Part shown: positions 18,697 through 27,093 of the stretch, piece after piece | Layout of the letters: each line of letters starts with the position of its first letter | Numbering within the stretch: the stretch's first letter is position 1 | Origin: CALDTK01 sp965215215 | GTDB lineage: Bacteria; Bacteroidota; Bacteroidia; Chitinophagales; Saprospiraceae | Assembly: GCA_965215215.1 (NCBI GenBank) | Contig: OZ244043.1 | Location: 4,154,001-4,218,000 of the forward strand | Reading direction: 5' to 3' | Length of the DNA: 64,000 bases | Notes under the pieces: generated by a model | Databases searched by the model: none | Seen by the model: only the letters and a program-made list of their open reading frames with translations | What the model was told of the DNA's origin: nothing | Program-made: the position numbers and the translations under genes

Positions 18697-20499
18697 ATGA
18701 GATTAGCATTACTTTCAATACTATGTCTTTTCTGCGCTACGCTCGCCACGCGGGCTCAGACAGGGACCATCCGCGGCGACTCCTCGAGTACACCGCTTCA
18801 GCTGAGCTTCGCCATCGGCTCAGAGACGGTCGGACCAGTTCCCTTCGGGCCACCGACAGACTGGGGAGCCGACCTGAAATCCCCCTTAAGCGCAGAACTC
18901 GCTTGGGGGTTTACCGTCGCATCCGACACGATTCCTTCAGACAGTCTCGGTTGCTCCGCACTCGCGACGGATCTCACCGGGAAAATCGCTTTGCTCCGCA
19001 GGGGCGCATGTGCCTTCACCGCGAAAGCCATCAACGCCGAAGCGGCAGGTGCTATCGGTTTCATAATCGTTAATTCGCTTACCGAAAACGAGGAGAACTC
19101 AGTCATCAACATGTCAGGTGGCAGCCCTCCACCAGCGGTCGGCATACCCGGCGCCTCCGTTTCTTACAACACCGGCTTGCGGTTGACTCCCGCCCTCGAC
19201 TCCGGCGAGCTCGTTACCGTCTCGTTTAATCCGGTCGGCACTACTGGCGACTTTTACATCGCCCAGTCTTCGGTGATCCCCCTGTCTCAAGCCGCCGGGA
19301 CCTTCGATGGGTACGGGGCTCGCTTTGCAACGCCGACACTGGGTTTATCCGTTGTTGAGTTAACTAACGTTACCGGCAACGACAGTATCTTCACGGCGAC
19401 TTTGAACGTAATCGATCCCGATGGTTCAAGCTCTGTCGTCGGAACGACTCTCGACACGATCCCTGCGGATAGTACGGAAATTCTCTTGTTCGACAACGAT
19501 CCGATTACGTACTCAAAGCTCGGTACCTACAGCTACTTCGTTACCTCTACGCTCGATAATCAAGTTACAGACACTCCGACGGTAGTTATATCACCTAACT
19601 TCTTCCAAACAGTACCCGAGATCATTGCACAGGGCGCCTCCGTCGCAACGGAATCATTTGATGCCGCTGATAAGCAGGTGCGATTTGGGATGGTGGTCGA
19701 TATTTCTGAGTCTGTTAACGCCGAAAGCGTCAGTTTCGGAATATGTAACGGAGCTGAATTAATCGATTCTGTTCGAGGATCGACACCAGTTATCACCGCA
19801 TCGATTTACGACATCGACTTAGACAACGATGGTCTCGCTGACACCGCGTTCTCGAGTGTAGACGTATTTACGCCAGATAATGAGATCGGATTTGGAGAGT
19901 ATACGATAACCGGTGAAGAAACTTGCGCGGCAGGGGCTGACAGCCTGATAACTATCGCGATTGAGTCCAGCCAGGAGCAGGATTCGGTTGTCCTTGAAGC
20001 AGGTAAAATATACGTGGTCGCTGTCCGAATTCAGTCGCAGAACGAGGGGTCCGGTGTCCAACCCGTGCTCCAGAGCTCAGACAATGGTGCGTCTGACTAC
20101 ATAACCTTCGCCGAGGGACCCACCTACGGCAGTACATTCTTGGAGTTCGATCAGAAGTTTACAGGATACGGTACCACAACGCTCGTTACACGCCTTACGG
20201 TTTCTGACAACACCCCTGTATCGACCAAGCAGCTCCCGGAGCTATCGGGATCGTTCAGGTTGTTCCCAAACCCAGCTAACGACTTAGTATCCATGAGCTA
20301 CAGCTTGGATGGGCCTTCGTCCGAGACGACCTATAGTTTAGTCAATGCGCAGGGCCAAGCGGTTTTGGGTGAAAGATCACTAACCAGCCAGGCTGGGACG
20401 TTAGATATATCCACAGGTAACCTCCCGACCGGACTTTACTCGGTAGTATTGAAGAGCGATCACGGTGTGAAAGCTCTACGGCTAGCCGTAGAGCACTAG
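18697..20499 (+). CDS. Secreted PA-domain protein with T9SS type A sorting tail
   Basis: A 600-residue protein with a signal peptide ending ATRAQ (about residue 20). A protease-associated (PA) domain spans about 60-165 (LTGKIALLRRGACAFTAKAINAEAAGAIGF is its core). A middle beta-rich region follows, with SFGICNGAEL and YDIDLDNDGLAD. The last 80 residues (FRLFPNPANDLVSM to GLYSVVLKS) are a Por/T9SS sorting domain, so it is exported and anchored to the surface. No peptidase catalytic domain accompanies the PA domain. Base composition is A/T-richer than neighbouring genes, hinting at acquisition or relaxed codon use. Confidence 0.88.
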   Translation: MRLALLSILCLFCATLATRAQTGTIRGDSSSTPLQLSFAIGSETVGPVPFGPPTDWGADLKSPLSAELAWGFTVASDTIPSDSLGCSALATDLTGKIALLRRGACAFTAKAINAEAAGAIGFIIVNSLTENEENSVINMSGGSPPPAVGIPGASVSYNTGLRLTPALDSGELVTVSFNPVGTTGDFYIAQSSVIPLSQAAGTFDGYGARFATPTLGLSVVELTNVTGNDSIFTATLNVIDPDGSSSVVGTTLDTIPADSTEILLFDNDPITYSKLGTYSYFVTSTLDNQVTDTPTVVISPNFFQTVPEIIAQGASVATESFDAADKQVRFGMVVDISESVNAESVSFGICNGAELIDSVRGSTPVITASIYDIDLDNDGLADTAFSSVDVFTPDNEIGFGEYTITGEETCAAGADSLITIAIESSQEQDSVVLEAGKIYVVAVRIQSQNEGSGVQPVLQSSDNGASDYITFAEGPTYGSTFLEFDQKFTGYGTTTLVTRLTVSDNTPVSTKQLPELSGSFRLFPNPANDLVSMSYSLDGPSSETTYSLVNAQGQAVLGERSLTSQAGTLDISTGNLPTGLYSVVLKSDHGVKALRLAVEH

Positions 20500-20556
20500 C
20501 GTAGTGTGACCCTCTTCGCTAAGCTACCGTAGGTAGTAACCTACTATTTTAGCGAA

Positions 20557-20590
20557 AAGCCCCCGGTACTCAGTCGAGTGCCGGGGGCTT
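20557..20590 (+). terminator. Rho-independent-type terminator
   Basis: The stem AAGCCCCCGGTACT (20557-20570) pairs with AGTGCCGGGGGCTT (20577-20590), one G-T pair, 6-nt loop. It follows the T9SS gene by about 57 nt and precedes the convergent YHS gene. The symmetric AAG/CTT ends allow action on both strands. Confidence 0.8.
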
Positions 20591-20621
20591 CTATTGTCAC
20601 AACGACAGGGGGCTACCTACG

Positions 20622-21035
20622 CTACGCCTCGCTATCCGAAAGATTCGATTGTTCTACCTCGTCCTCCGTCTCGAAGCCTGGATTATTGCGCAACTCCGTA
20701 TCTACCTCACCCTCGATCGGCGTAATCTGATCACCTAACATCCCCCGATTCTCCAAGTACGCTGGATCGGAGCTGTTATTCTGGTGCTGCGTGTTCATCT
20801 CCTCCGACTGCGTAGCGTCCGTATGCCGCAAGTAACTCCCCGCAAAATCGGGGATGTACTTCGCCGGGTCTTTTTGAAATAGCTCTAGGTTCGCCTCATT
20901 GGCGAAGTAGTACGTTTTGTCGCGGAGCACGAACGTATACTCGCTCGATCCCGCAAGCCCTTCGTCGTTGTAGTAGCTCACCGGGTCCATGCCGTCGAGC
21001 GCAATGCCATCCTTGTTGAGGTTATCTAAGCTCAT
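20622..21035 (-). CDS. YHS-domain protein
   Basis: A 137-residue cytoplasmic protein. Residues about 8-65 match the YHS domain (GIALDGMDPVSYYNDEG, then KTYYFANEANLELFQKDPAKYIPDFAG). The Cys that often ends the domain is replaced (GSYLRH). The C-terminal half is acidic and low in complexity. YHS domains are thought to bind metal, but the missing Cys makes metal binding uncertain here. The start codon overlaps the region just upstream of the divergent WbqC gene. Confidence 0.8.
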   Translation of the reverse strand: MSLDNLNKDGIALDGMDPVSYYNDEGLAGSSEYTFVLRDKTYYFANEANLELFQKDPAKYIPDFAGSYLRHTDATQSEEMNTQHQNNSSDPAYLENRGMLGDQITPIEGEVDTELRNNPGFETEDEVEQSNLSDSEA

Positions 21036-21048
21036 GCCTACCCCAACG

Positions 21049-21645
21049 ATGTCTCCTGTTTTCCGTTCACCCCTCCCCTACTTCGGCAATACCGCACTTT
21101 GGACCGCCCTGCTGGAGGCGGAGCGCGCCATTTGGCTGGCATCCGAACACTACCAACGCCGCAGTCAACGCAACCGGACGGTCATCGCGAACGCCCACGG
21201 CCGCCAGACGCTGAGTATCCCGCTGCTCGGCGGCAAACACCAACAGTGCCCGATTCGGGAAGTCCGCATCAGCTACGCCGAAAATTGGCGACGGCAACAT
21301 TTCCTGAGCTTGCGGGCGGCGTACGGCTCGGCCCCCTACTGGCTCGAGTACGTCGGTGAGCTCGAGGAGCAGTACGCGAGTACGTTCGATACCCTCTGGG
21401 CGTGGAATACGAGCTGTACCGAACTCGTCATCCGCTGGCTCGGCGTACCGGTGGATGCCCACTGCGGACGCGATTGGTGTTCCTCCACGGACGCATCCCC
21501 CGTAGGTCTCCGACCAGAACCCCGTCTACGTACCTACCCCCAAGTCTTCACCGAGCGTACCGGCTGGCTCAGCAACCTCTCGATCTTGGACCTGATCCTC
21601 TGTCACGGCCCCGCCGCCGCAGGGTACCTTGCGCCAAATCCGTAA
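21049..21645 (+). CDS. WbqC family protein
   Basis: A 198-residue protein matching the WbqC-like family. The N-terminal SPLPYFGNTALWTALLEAE, the YQRRSQRNRTVIAN segment and LSIPLLGG are characteristic. A long helical region (WRRQHFLSLRAAYGSAPYWLEY) follows. Members sit in O-antigen or glycolipid gene clusters in other bacteria, but the reaction is not established. I chose the ATG at 21049 because it starts directly at family homology; upstream ATGs lie within the YHS gene. It ends 4 nt before the dynamin-like gene. Confidence 0.85.
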   Translation: MSPVFRSPLPYFGNTALWTALLEAERAIWLASEHYQRRSQRNRTVIANAHGRQTLSIPLLGGKHQQCPIREVRISYAENWRRQHFLSLRAAYGSAPYWLEYVGELEEQYASTFDTLWAWNTSCTELVIRWLGVPVDAHCGRDWCSSTDASPVGLRPEPRLRTYPQVFTERTGWLSNLSILDLILCHGPAAAGYLAPNP

Positions 21646-21649
21646 TCCG

Positions 21650-23410
21650 TTGAGCTCACCCAAGCTGCTTTCGCAAAACCTGCAGGAGACCCGCCTGCAC
21701 GTCGAGGAACTCGTCCGCGATCTGCACGCCCTCGCCGTCGAGATCGGGAAGCCGGGCATGGCCAGCACGCTCGACGATCTGCGCGAGCGTATCCGGGAAC
21801 CCTTCCTGTTCGTGATCGTCGGGGAGGTAAAGGCGGGGAAATCCTCGTTCATCAACGCCCTGCTCGGTGCCGGGCGCGAGGTCACCAAGGTTGCCCCGCA
21901 ACCGATGACGGATACCGTGCAGCAGATCCTCTACGGCGACGAAGAGCGCACCGTGGAGGTCAATCCGTACCTCAAGAAGATCTTCCTGCCGGTGGAGATC
22001 CTCTCCGAGATCTCGATCGTCGACACGCCGGGGACCAACACGATCGTAGCGCACCACCAGGAGATCACCGAGCGCTTCGTCCCCGGCTCCGATCTCGTCG
22101 TATTCGTGTTCGAGGCCAAAAACCCGTACCGCCAGAGCGCGTGGGAGTTTTTCGACTACATCCACGGGGAGTGGCGACGGAAGGTGATCTTCGTCTTGCA
22201 GCAAAAGGACTTGATGCCGGCGGCCGATCTGCGGGTCAACATCGAAGGCGTTCGCGATCAAGCCATCGCCAAGGGGGTAAACGACCCCACGGTATTCGCC
22301 GTGAGCGCCCTCGAGGAGCAAGCGGGTAAGACGGAGGAAAGCGGTTTCGCCGAACTCTTCGCTTACGTCAGGAAAAACATCACCGGCGGCCGGGCGGCCG
22401 GTCTGAAAGTAGCCAATTCACTGGATTCGGCGGGCCACATGCTCGACCGGGTGGCCAACGGACTCGAGGAGCGCGAGCAGGCTTTCGAGGCGGATACCGC
22501 CTTCCGCGTCGAAGTCGGTGAAACCCTCGCCCGGCACGAGCAGCAGGCCAATCGACAAATTGAGATCCTTTCGGAAAACTTGCTCGGCGCTTACGACCGA
22601 AGTACCGGCGAACGGGAACGAGAGCTCGCCAGCGGGCTCTCCTTCGGGAGACTCATCAAACGCGCCATCGCCGGACTCTTTTCCAGTGAGGCCGGCACCA
22701 AGGATTGGCTCGATGACTTCGCCAAGTCGATGCAGAACGAGCTCACGCAGGAGCTCAGCACCCGACTCAAATCCGGGGTCGACGACCTCGCGGAGAGCTT
22801 ACAGAACATGACGCAAACCGTCCACCTCATGGTGCAGCAAAAAGCGCTGCAACTCCCGAGCGACGGGGTATTCTTCAGCGAAGTAGCCGACAAGCGCGCC
22901 GCTATCCTCCTCGAGCTCCAGGAGGCCTTCGAACGCTTCATCAGTCAATCCGAGAGCTTCGAGGGGCGACAGATCTTCGCGGATCGCAAGGGGCTCGGTA
23001 CCAATCTACTGACCGGCGGCGGCATGGCCGTAATCGGCGCCGTACTCGCGGCGGTAACCCAACTGGCCGTTTTCGACATCACGGGCGGGATCATCACCAC
23101 CCTCGGGTTGCTGTTCGCCGGTGTCACGACGACTGTTAAGCGCCGCAAGATTTTGCAGGAGTACCGGGTGGAGGTGGCCAAAGGTCGGGCCAGGCTCAAA
23201 GAGGAGGTAGAGGCGAAGTTGCGTGAGTACGCGGAGATGATCCGCAAACGGATCGAGAGCCACTTCACTCAACTCGACGCGCACCTAGCCCAGGAGGGCG
23301 AGGTGGTGCACGCACTCAGCGAGCGAATCGATCAGCTGCGGGGGCGGGTCGGCAGTCTAAGGCGAGATGCCCTGGCGAGTGCGAGTAGCGGCACCCAAGC
23401 CGCCGGCTAG
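21650..23410 (+). CDS. Dynamin-like GTPase with C-terminal membrane segments
   Basis: A 586-residue large GTPase. G1 is GEVKAGKSS (about residues 58-66), a switch Thr lies in PMTDTVQ, G3 is DTPG, and the G4 position reads QQKD. Long helical stalk regions follow. A hydrophobic pair of segments (about 440-490, LLTGGGMAVIGAVLAAV and GGIITTLGLLFAGV) matches the membrane paddle of bacterial dynamin-like proteins, which remodel or tether membranes. A long amphipathic coiled coil ends the protein. No ATG fits: a TTG at 21650 lies 4 nt after the WbqC stop; a TTG at 21629 is the alternative. Confidence 0.85.
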   Translation: MSSPKLLSQNLQETRLHVEELVRDLHALAVEIGKPGMASTLDDLRERIREPFLFVIVGEVKAGKSSFINALLGAGREVTKVAPQPMTDTVQQILYGDEERTVEVNPYLKKIFLPVEILSEISIVDTPGTNTIVAHHQEITERFVPGSDLVVFVFEAKNPYRQSAWEFFDYIHGEWRRKVIFVLQQKDLMPAADLRVNIEGVRDQAIAKGVNDPTVFAVSALEEQAGKTEESGFAELFAYVRKNITGGRAAGLKVANSLDSAGHMLDRVANGLEEREQAFEADTAFRVEVGETLARHEQQANRQIEILSENLLGAYDRSTGERERELASGLSFGRLIKRAIAGLFSSEAGTKDWLDDFAKSMQNELTQELSTRLKSGVDDLAESLQNMTQTVHLMVQQKALQLPSDGVFFSEVADKRAAILLELQEAFERFISQSESFEGRQIFADRKGLGTNLLTGGGMAVIGAVLAAVTQLAVFDITGGIITTLGLLFAGVTTTVKRRKILQEYRVEVAKGRARLKEEVEAKLREYAEMIRKRIESHFTQLDAHLAQEGEVVHALSERIDQLRGRVGSLRRDALASASSGTQAAG

Positions 23411-24630
23411 AGGCTACCGCCGTCCAGCATAGCGAGCATGGCGTCTCGCTCGGCGAAGAATGCTTCCCGTAGGCTCTCGGGCAGCGGCTGCCCCATCGGG
23501 AGCGACTGGTTCAGGTGATTGACTTGCTTCTTGTTCTTCCAGAAACGAAAGCACGTGTGCGGGCCGGTTGCCAGGCCGGTACTCCCCACGTAGCCGATGA
23601 CCTGGCCCTGCTCCACGAACTGTCCGACGCGTAGGCCCTTGGCGTGGCGCGTCATGTGCAAGTACTGCGTGGAGTAGGTATCGTCGTGCTTGATCTTCAC
23701 GAACTTCCCGTTGCCGCGGGTACGCGAGACTTTGGTCACTTTACCGTTGGCCACCGAGATGATGGGCGTGCCGTGCGGCGCCGCGTAATCCGTACCGTAG
23801 TGCGGCTTGTGGCGCTTGAGCACCGGGTGGAACCGACGCAAATTGTACGCACTACTGATTCTAGCCCCGGGCACCGGGCTGAGCAAGTAGCCGGAGGTCA
23901 TGTTTTCCCCCTCCTCGCTGTAGTAGCCTTTGATTCCTTCGTTCGGGCGCTCGAAGTAAAACGCACGCACGGTTTTACCGCGGTGGGCGAGACTGACCAT
24001 CTTAACCTTACCGACTCCCCGGTACTCGCCGTCCACGAATTTCTTCTCGTAAACCATCTCGAAGGCATCCCCCTTATCGAGGCTGCGGAGCGGGATGGCC
24101 GACTGAAGCGCTTTTTGGACGCCCTGCGCGATCCGCGGACTCAAGCCCTGATCGGTCACCGCGTTCCAGAGGTTACTTTGGATCGTGCCCCGACCGCGGA
24201 CGAGATCCGTTCGCACCGCCTCGGCACGCAAGCGTGTTCGCGCTTCGTCGAAGTCGAAAACGAGCTGTTCGTAGTCGTTGGATTCGTAAACGACGTAGGT
24301 CGGTACCTCTTCGCCCCCGCGGGTGAAGACGGTGTACGGCCGGTTCGCGACGAGCTTCTGGGCGTCGACGAGTTGAAGCGCCGTGGCCTGTAAGTTGGCG
24401 GTGATCGTATCGTTGGCGCCGAAATCCGCGAGCCACTGCGATAGCGTTGCCCCGCGCTCGATCTTCGACTCCTCGATGCTGGCGTAGCGCTCCTGCTCAA
24501 GCCCGAATCTGTAGGTCGGCACCGTCAGCGGTAGCGCGCTCAGCGTACGCTCCGTAGGTGTAGCGGAAAGTAAGAATAAGCCGCAAACGGTAGCGGAAGC
24601 AAGGTGGATGCCTCGACGAAGAGCTAGCAA
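23407..24630 (-). CDS. M23 family peptidoglycan endopeptidase
   Basis: A 407-residue exported protein with an N-terminal hydrophobic signal segment (about residues 8-25). An OapA/LysM-like middle region precedes the LytM/M23 domain at about 270-365. Metal ligands are visible in HYGTDY and in QYLHMTRH, with the final TGPHTCFRFW strand. It would cut peptide cross-links in the cell wall. Its stop codon shares the palindrome CTAG with the stop of the convergent dynamin-like gene. Confidence 0.92.
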   Translation of the reverse strand: MLALRRGIHLASATVCGLFLLSATPTERTLSALPLTVPTYRFGLEQERYASIEESKIERGATLSQWLADFGANDTITANLQATALQLVDAQKLVANRPYTVFTRGGEEVPTYVVYESNDYEQLVFDFDEARTRLRAEAVRTDLVRGRGTIQSNLWNAVTDQGLSPRIAQGVQKALQSAIPLRSLDKGDAFEMVYEKKFVDGEYRGVGKVKMVSLAHRGKTVRAFYFERPNEGIKGYYSEEGENMTSGYLLSPVPGARISSAYNLRRFHPVLKRHKPHYGTDYAAPHGTPIISVANGKVTKVSRTRGNGKFVKIKHDDTYSTQYLHMTRHAKGLRVGQFVEQGQVIGYVGSTGLATGPHTCFRFWKNKKQVNHLNQSLPMGQPLPESLREAFFAERDAMLAMLDGGSL

Positions 24631-24764
24631 GGTGGTGGGGTTAATTGGTCGGAGATCGGTCGGTTCGTTCGTAACGCATCCAGCACCGTGCCGGACTGCC
24701 TTAAATTCGGCAAACGGTGGGCAATTTGCGAAATTTGGCCTTCAAAACGCCGAATCATGACGTT

Positions 24765-25469
24765 CTAGCGTAGGCTCGCGCGGAGTTTTGCCGCAAGGCG
24801 AGGAAGTTCCTCCGCGGCTCGCCCGGTGATGACCCGCAAGTGCCGCAGCCCGGAGAGCTCCGGATTGAGGCTCGGGGCGGGATCGACGTAGTAGACCGCG
24901 GCGCCGCGGTCCGCTAGGCTCACGAGGCCGGCCGCCGGGTAGACCTGCATACTCGTGCCGACCACGACGACGGCGTCCGCACGAGCCACGAGTGGCGCGG
25001 CTAACTCCATGGCCGGTACCTGCTCACCGAACCAAACGACGTGCGGGCGAAGCGGGAAGCCGTCCGGACACACGTCGTCGAGCCCGAGATCCCCGGTCCA
25101 GTCCGCTACGTAAGTCGGGTTGCCGACCGAGGTCGCCTTGAGCAGCTCGCCGTGCAGGTGGACGACGTGTTTGCTCCCCGCCCGTTCGTGCAGGTCGTCG
25201 ACGTTCTGCGTGATTACGCTTACCTCGAACGCGTCTTCCAACCCGGCGATCGCGAAGTGCGCGGCGTTGGGACTCACCTCCGCGAGCTGTGCGCGGCGCG
25301 CGTTGTAGAAGCGGTGCACGAGCACCGGATCGCGGGCGAACCCTTCGGGAGTCGCGACGTCCATCACGTCGTGGTCCTCCCAGAGTCCGCTGTTGTCGCG
25401 AAAAGTTCGGATGCCGCTCTCGGCGCTCACGCCGGCTCCGGACAGCACGACCAGGCGGGGTTTGCTCAT
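24765..25469 (-). CDS. Sir2-family NAD-dependent protein deacylase
   Basis: A 234-residue sirtuin. The NAD site GAGVSAESGIRTFR, the TQNVDDLHERAG motif and the catalytic His in HLHGEL are intact. FYNARRAQL carries the Tyr and Arg that read acidic acyl groups (as in CobB/SIRT5), so desuccinylase activity is likely. The zinc-binding Cys pairs of classical sirtuins are absent: only one Cys (DVCPDG) lies in that region. Its start overlaps the end of nnr by 4 nt (ATGA), so the two NAD-related genes are coupled. Confidence 0.9.
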   Translation of the reverse strand: MSKPRLVVLSGAGVSAESGIRTFRDNSGLWEDHDVMDVATPEGFARDPVLVHRFYNARRAQLAEVSPNAAHFAIAGLEDAFEVSVITQNVDDLHERAGSKHVVHLHGELLKATSVGNPTYVADWTGDLGLDDVCPDGFPLRPHVVWFGEQVPAMELAAPLVARADAVVVVGTSMQVYPAAGLVSLADRGAAVYYVDPAPSLNPELSGLRHLRVITGRAAEELPRLAAKLRASLR

Positions 25470-27016
25470 GGGGGGTCGGTTTGGGCGCTAAGCTCTTCGC
25501 GGAGTCGTCGGTAGGCCGCCCCGAGGTGTTGACTCACGTCGGTGGCGAGCAGCGCCTCGTAGCCGAGCTGTTCGGCGGCGATATCGCCCGCGGTCCCGTG
25601 TAGGAGTACGCCGAGGCAAGCGGCTTCGTAGGGGTCGGCCTCCGTTGCCAGGGCCGCGGCGATGATACCGGTCAGCGTGTCCCCCATACCGCCGGTGGCC
25701 ATGCCCGGGTTACCGCTCACGTTGAATACCGTCTGCTCCCCGGTCTTGGCGATGGTGGTGTAGCGCCCCTTCAGCACCACCGTAGTGCCCGTCGTTTTGG
25801 CGAAAGCCTCCAGCCGGGCCAGCCGGTCGAGCGACGAGCTAGACGCTCCCGCGAGCCGCTCGAACTCCCCCGGGTGCGGCGTGAGCACGGCTTGCTGTGG
25901 GAGAGCCGCGCGGAGATCGTCGCGCGCTGCGATCAGGTTGAGCGCGTCGGCGTCGACGACGAGGGGCGTATCGCCGACCCGTCCGAAGAGCTCCCCGAGC
26001 ATCTCACCCGTGGCGTGCGAGGTCCCGATACCCGGTCCGACGACGATCGCATCGTACGGCGAGAGATCCGGTACCTGCGTAAGCAGACTCGTGTGCGGAT
26101 CGCAGACCACCATCGCTTCCGGCAGGCCGATCTGTAGGATGTGCACGAGGTCGGTCGGGGCCACGAAGGTGACGAGGCCACAGCCCGCACGGTAGGCGGC
26201 CACACCGCTCATCAGGGCCGCGCCCGCCTTGCCGCGGCTGCCGGCGAGGATGAGGACGTGACCGTAGGTGTTCTTGAAGGTAAAGGGCTTGCGCGGCTGT
26301 AGACCCGCAGCGACGTCCGTCGCGCGGAGCACCCGGTACCGGGTGCCGAGCTCACCCGCCGCGAACGTAGGCAACCCGATATCGAGCACGTGCAAGGTGC
26401 CCCACCCGGCGCCGGTGTCGGGCAGCAAGGCGGCCAGCTTCGGCGCCTGGAAAGTGTAGGTCCGCGTGGGCTCTACGGCCGGTTCGAAGACGCTACCGTC
26501 GGCCGAGATCCCGCTCGGGGTGTCCACGCTCACGATGTCGCGGTAGCCCGAAGAAATGGCTTCGGCCACCTTAGCGAGCGATCCTCCGAGCGGTCGGGAG
26601 AGCCCGACCCCGAACATCGCGTCGATGGCCACCGCGTTGTCGAGGACCTGTTCGTCGGGCAGGAGAGCCTCGGGGTCGAGGTGCACCAGGCGGCTGTAGC
26701 GCATATCCTGAAGCCGCTGCCAGTTGGTCCGCACTTCGGCGGTACAGCTGGCTACCTCCCGCCATAGGGCGTGGACGTACGTGGCGTACCCCCGGTTTTC
26801 GAGCAATCGCGCGATGGCGAGACCGTCGCCGCCGTTACCGCCCGGACCTACGTAAACGTGTACGTCGCCCGTTCGGCGCAGCGGGTAGTCCTCCGCGAAT
26901 TTGATCACGAAAGCGGTGGCGGCCTGCTCCATCAGCTCGAGCGCGCTTACGCCGAGCGCCGTGAGGCTGGCCTCGTCCCAAGCTTTGACCTGTCGCGCGT
27001 CGTCGATCACTACCAT
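25466..27016 (-). CDS. nnr: Bifunctional NAD(P)H-hydrate epimerase/dehydratase
   Basis: A 516-residue fusion that repairs hydrated NADH and NADPH. The N-terminal epimerase half has ELMEQAATAF and GPGGNGGDGLAIARLL. The C-terminal ADP-dependent dehydratase half has AGSRGKAGAALMSG, VVGPGIG, LTPHPGEFERL and GNPGMATGGMGDTLTGI. Length and order are those of the standard fusion. It ends in a 4-nt overlap with the sirtuin gene. The ATG at 27016 follows the glnA terminator. Confidence 0.95.
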   Translation of the reverse strand: MVVIDDARQVKAWDEASLTALGVSALELMEQAATAFVIKFAEDYPLRRTGDVHVYVGPGGNGGDGLAIARLLENRGYATYVHALWREVASCTAEVRTNWQRLQDMRYSRLVHLDPEALLPDEQVLDNAVAIDAMFGVGLSRPLGGSLAKVAEAISSGYRDIVSVDTPSGISADGSVFEPAVEPTRTYTFQAPKLAALLPDTGAGWGTLHVLDIGLPTFAAGELGTRYRVLRATDVAAGLQPRKPFTFKNTYGHVLILAGSRGKAGAALMSGVAAYRAGCGLVTFVAPTDLVHILQIGLPEAMVVCDPHTSLLTQVPDLSPYDAIVVGPGIGTSHATGEMLGELFGRVGDTPLVVDADALNLIAARDDLRAALPQQAVLTPHPGEFERLAGASSSSLDRLARLEAFAKTTGTTVVLKGRYTTIAKTGEQTVFNVSGNPGMATGGMGDTLTGIIAAALATEADPYEAACLGVLLHGTAGDIAAEQLGYEALLATDVSQHLGAAYRRLREELSAQTDPP

Positions 27017-27034
27017 GGCGGTAAGTAAGAACAG

Positions 27035-27067
27035 GAAAGCCCGGTGCGTGGTGCGTACCGGGCTTTC
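27035..27067 (-). terminator. Terminator after glnA
   Basis: A perfect 11-bp stem, GAAAGCCCGGT (27035-27045) with ACCGGGCTTTC (27057-27067), and an 11-nt loop. It lies between the glnA stop and the nnr start. The T-tract on minus is weak, but U residues lie within the stem. Confidence 0.7.
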
Positions 27068-27093
27068 ACCAAAACAAAGGTCGCGCTAGAAGC

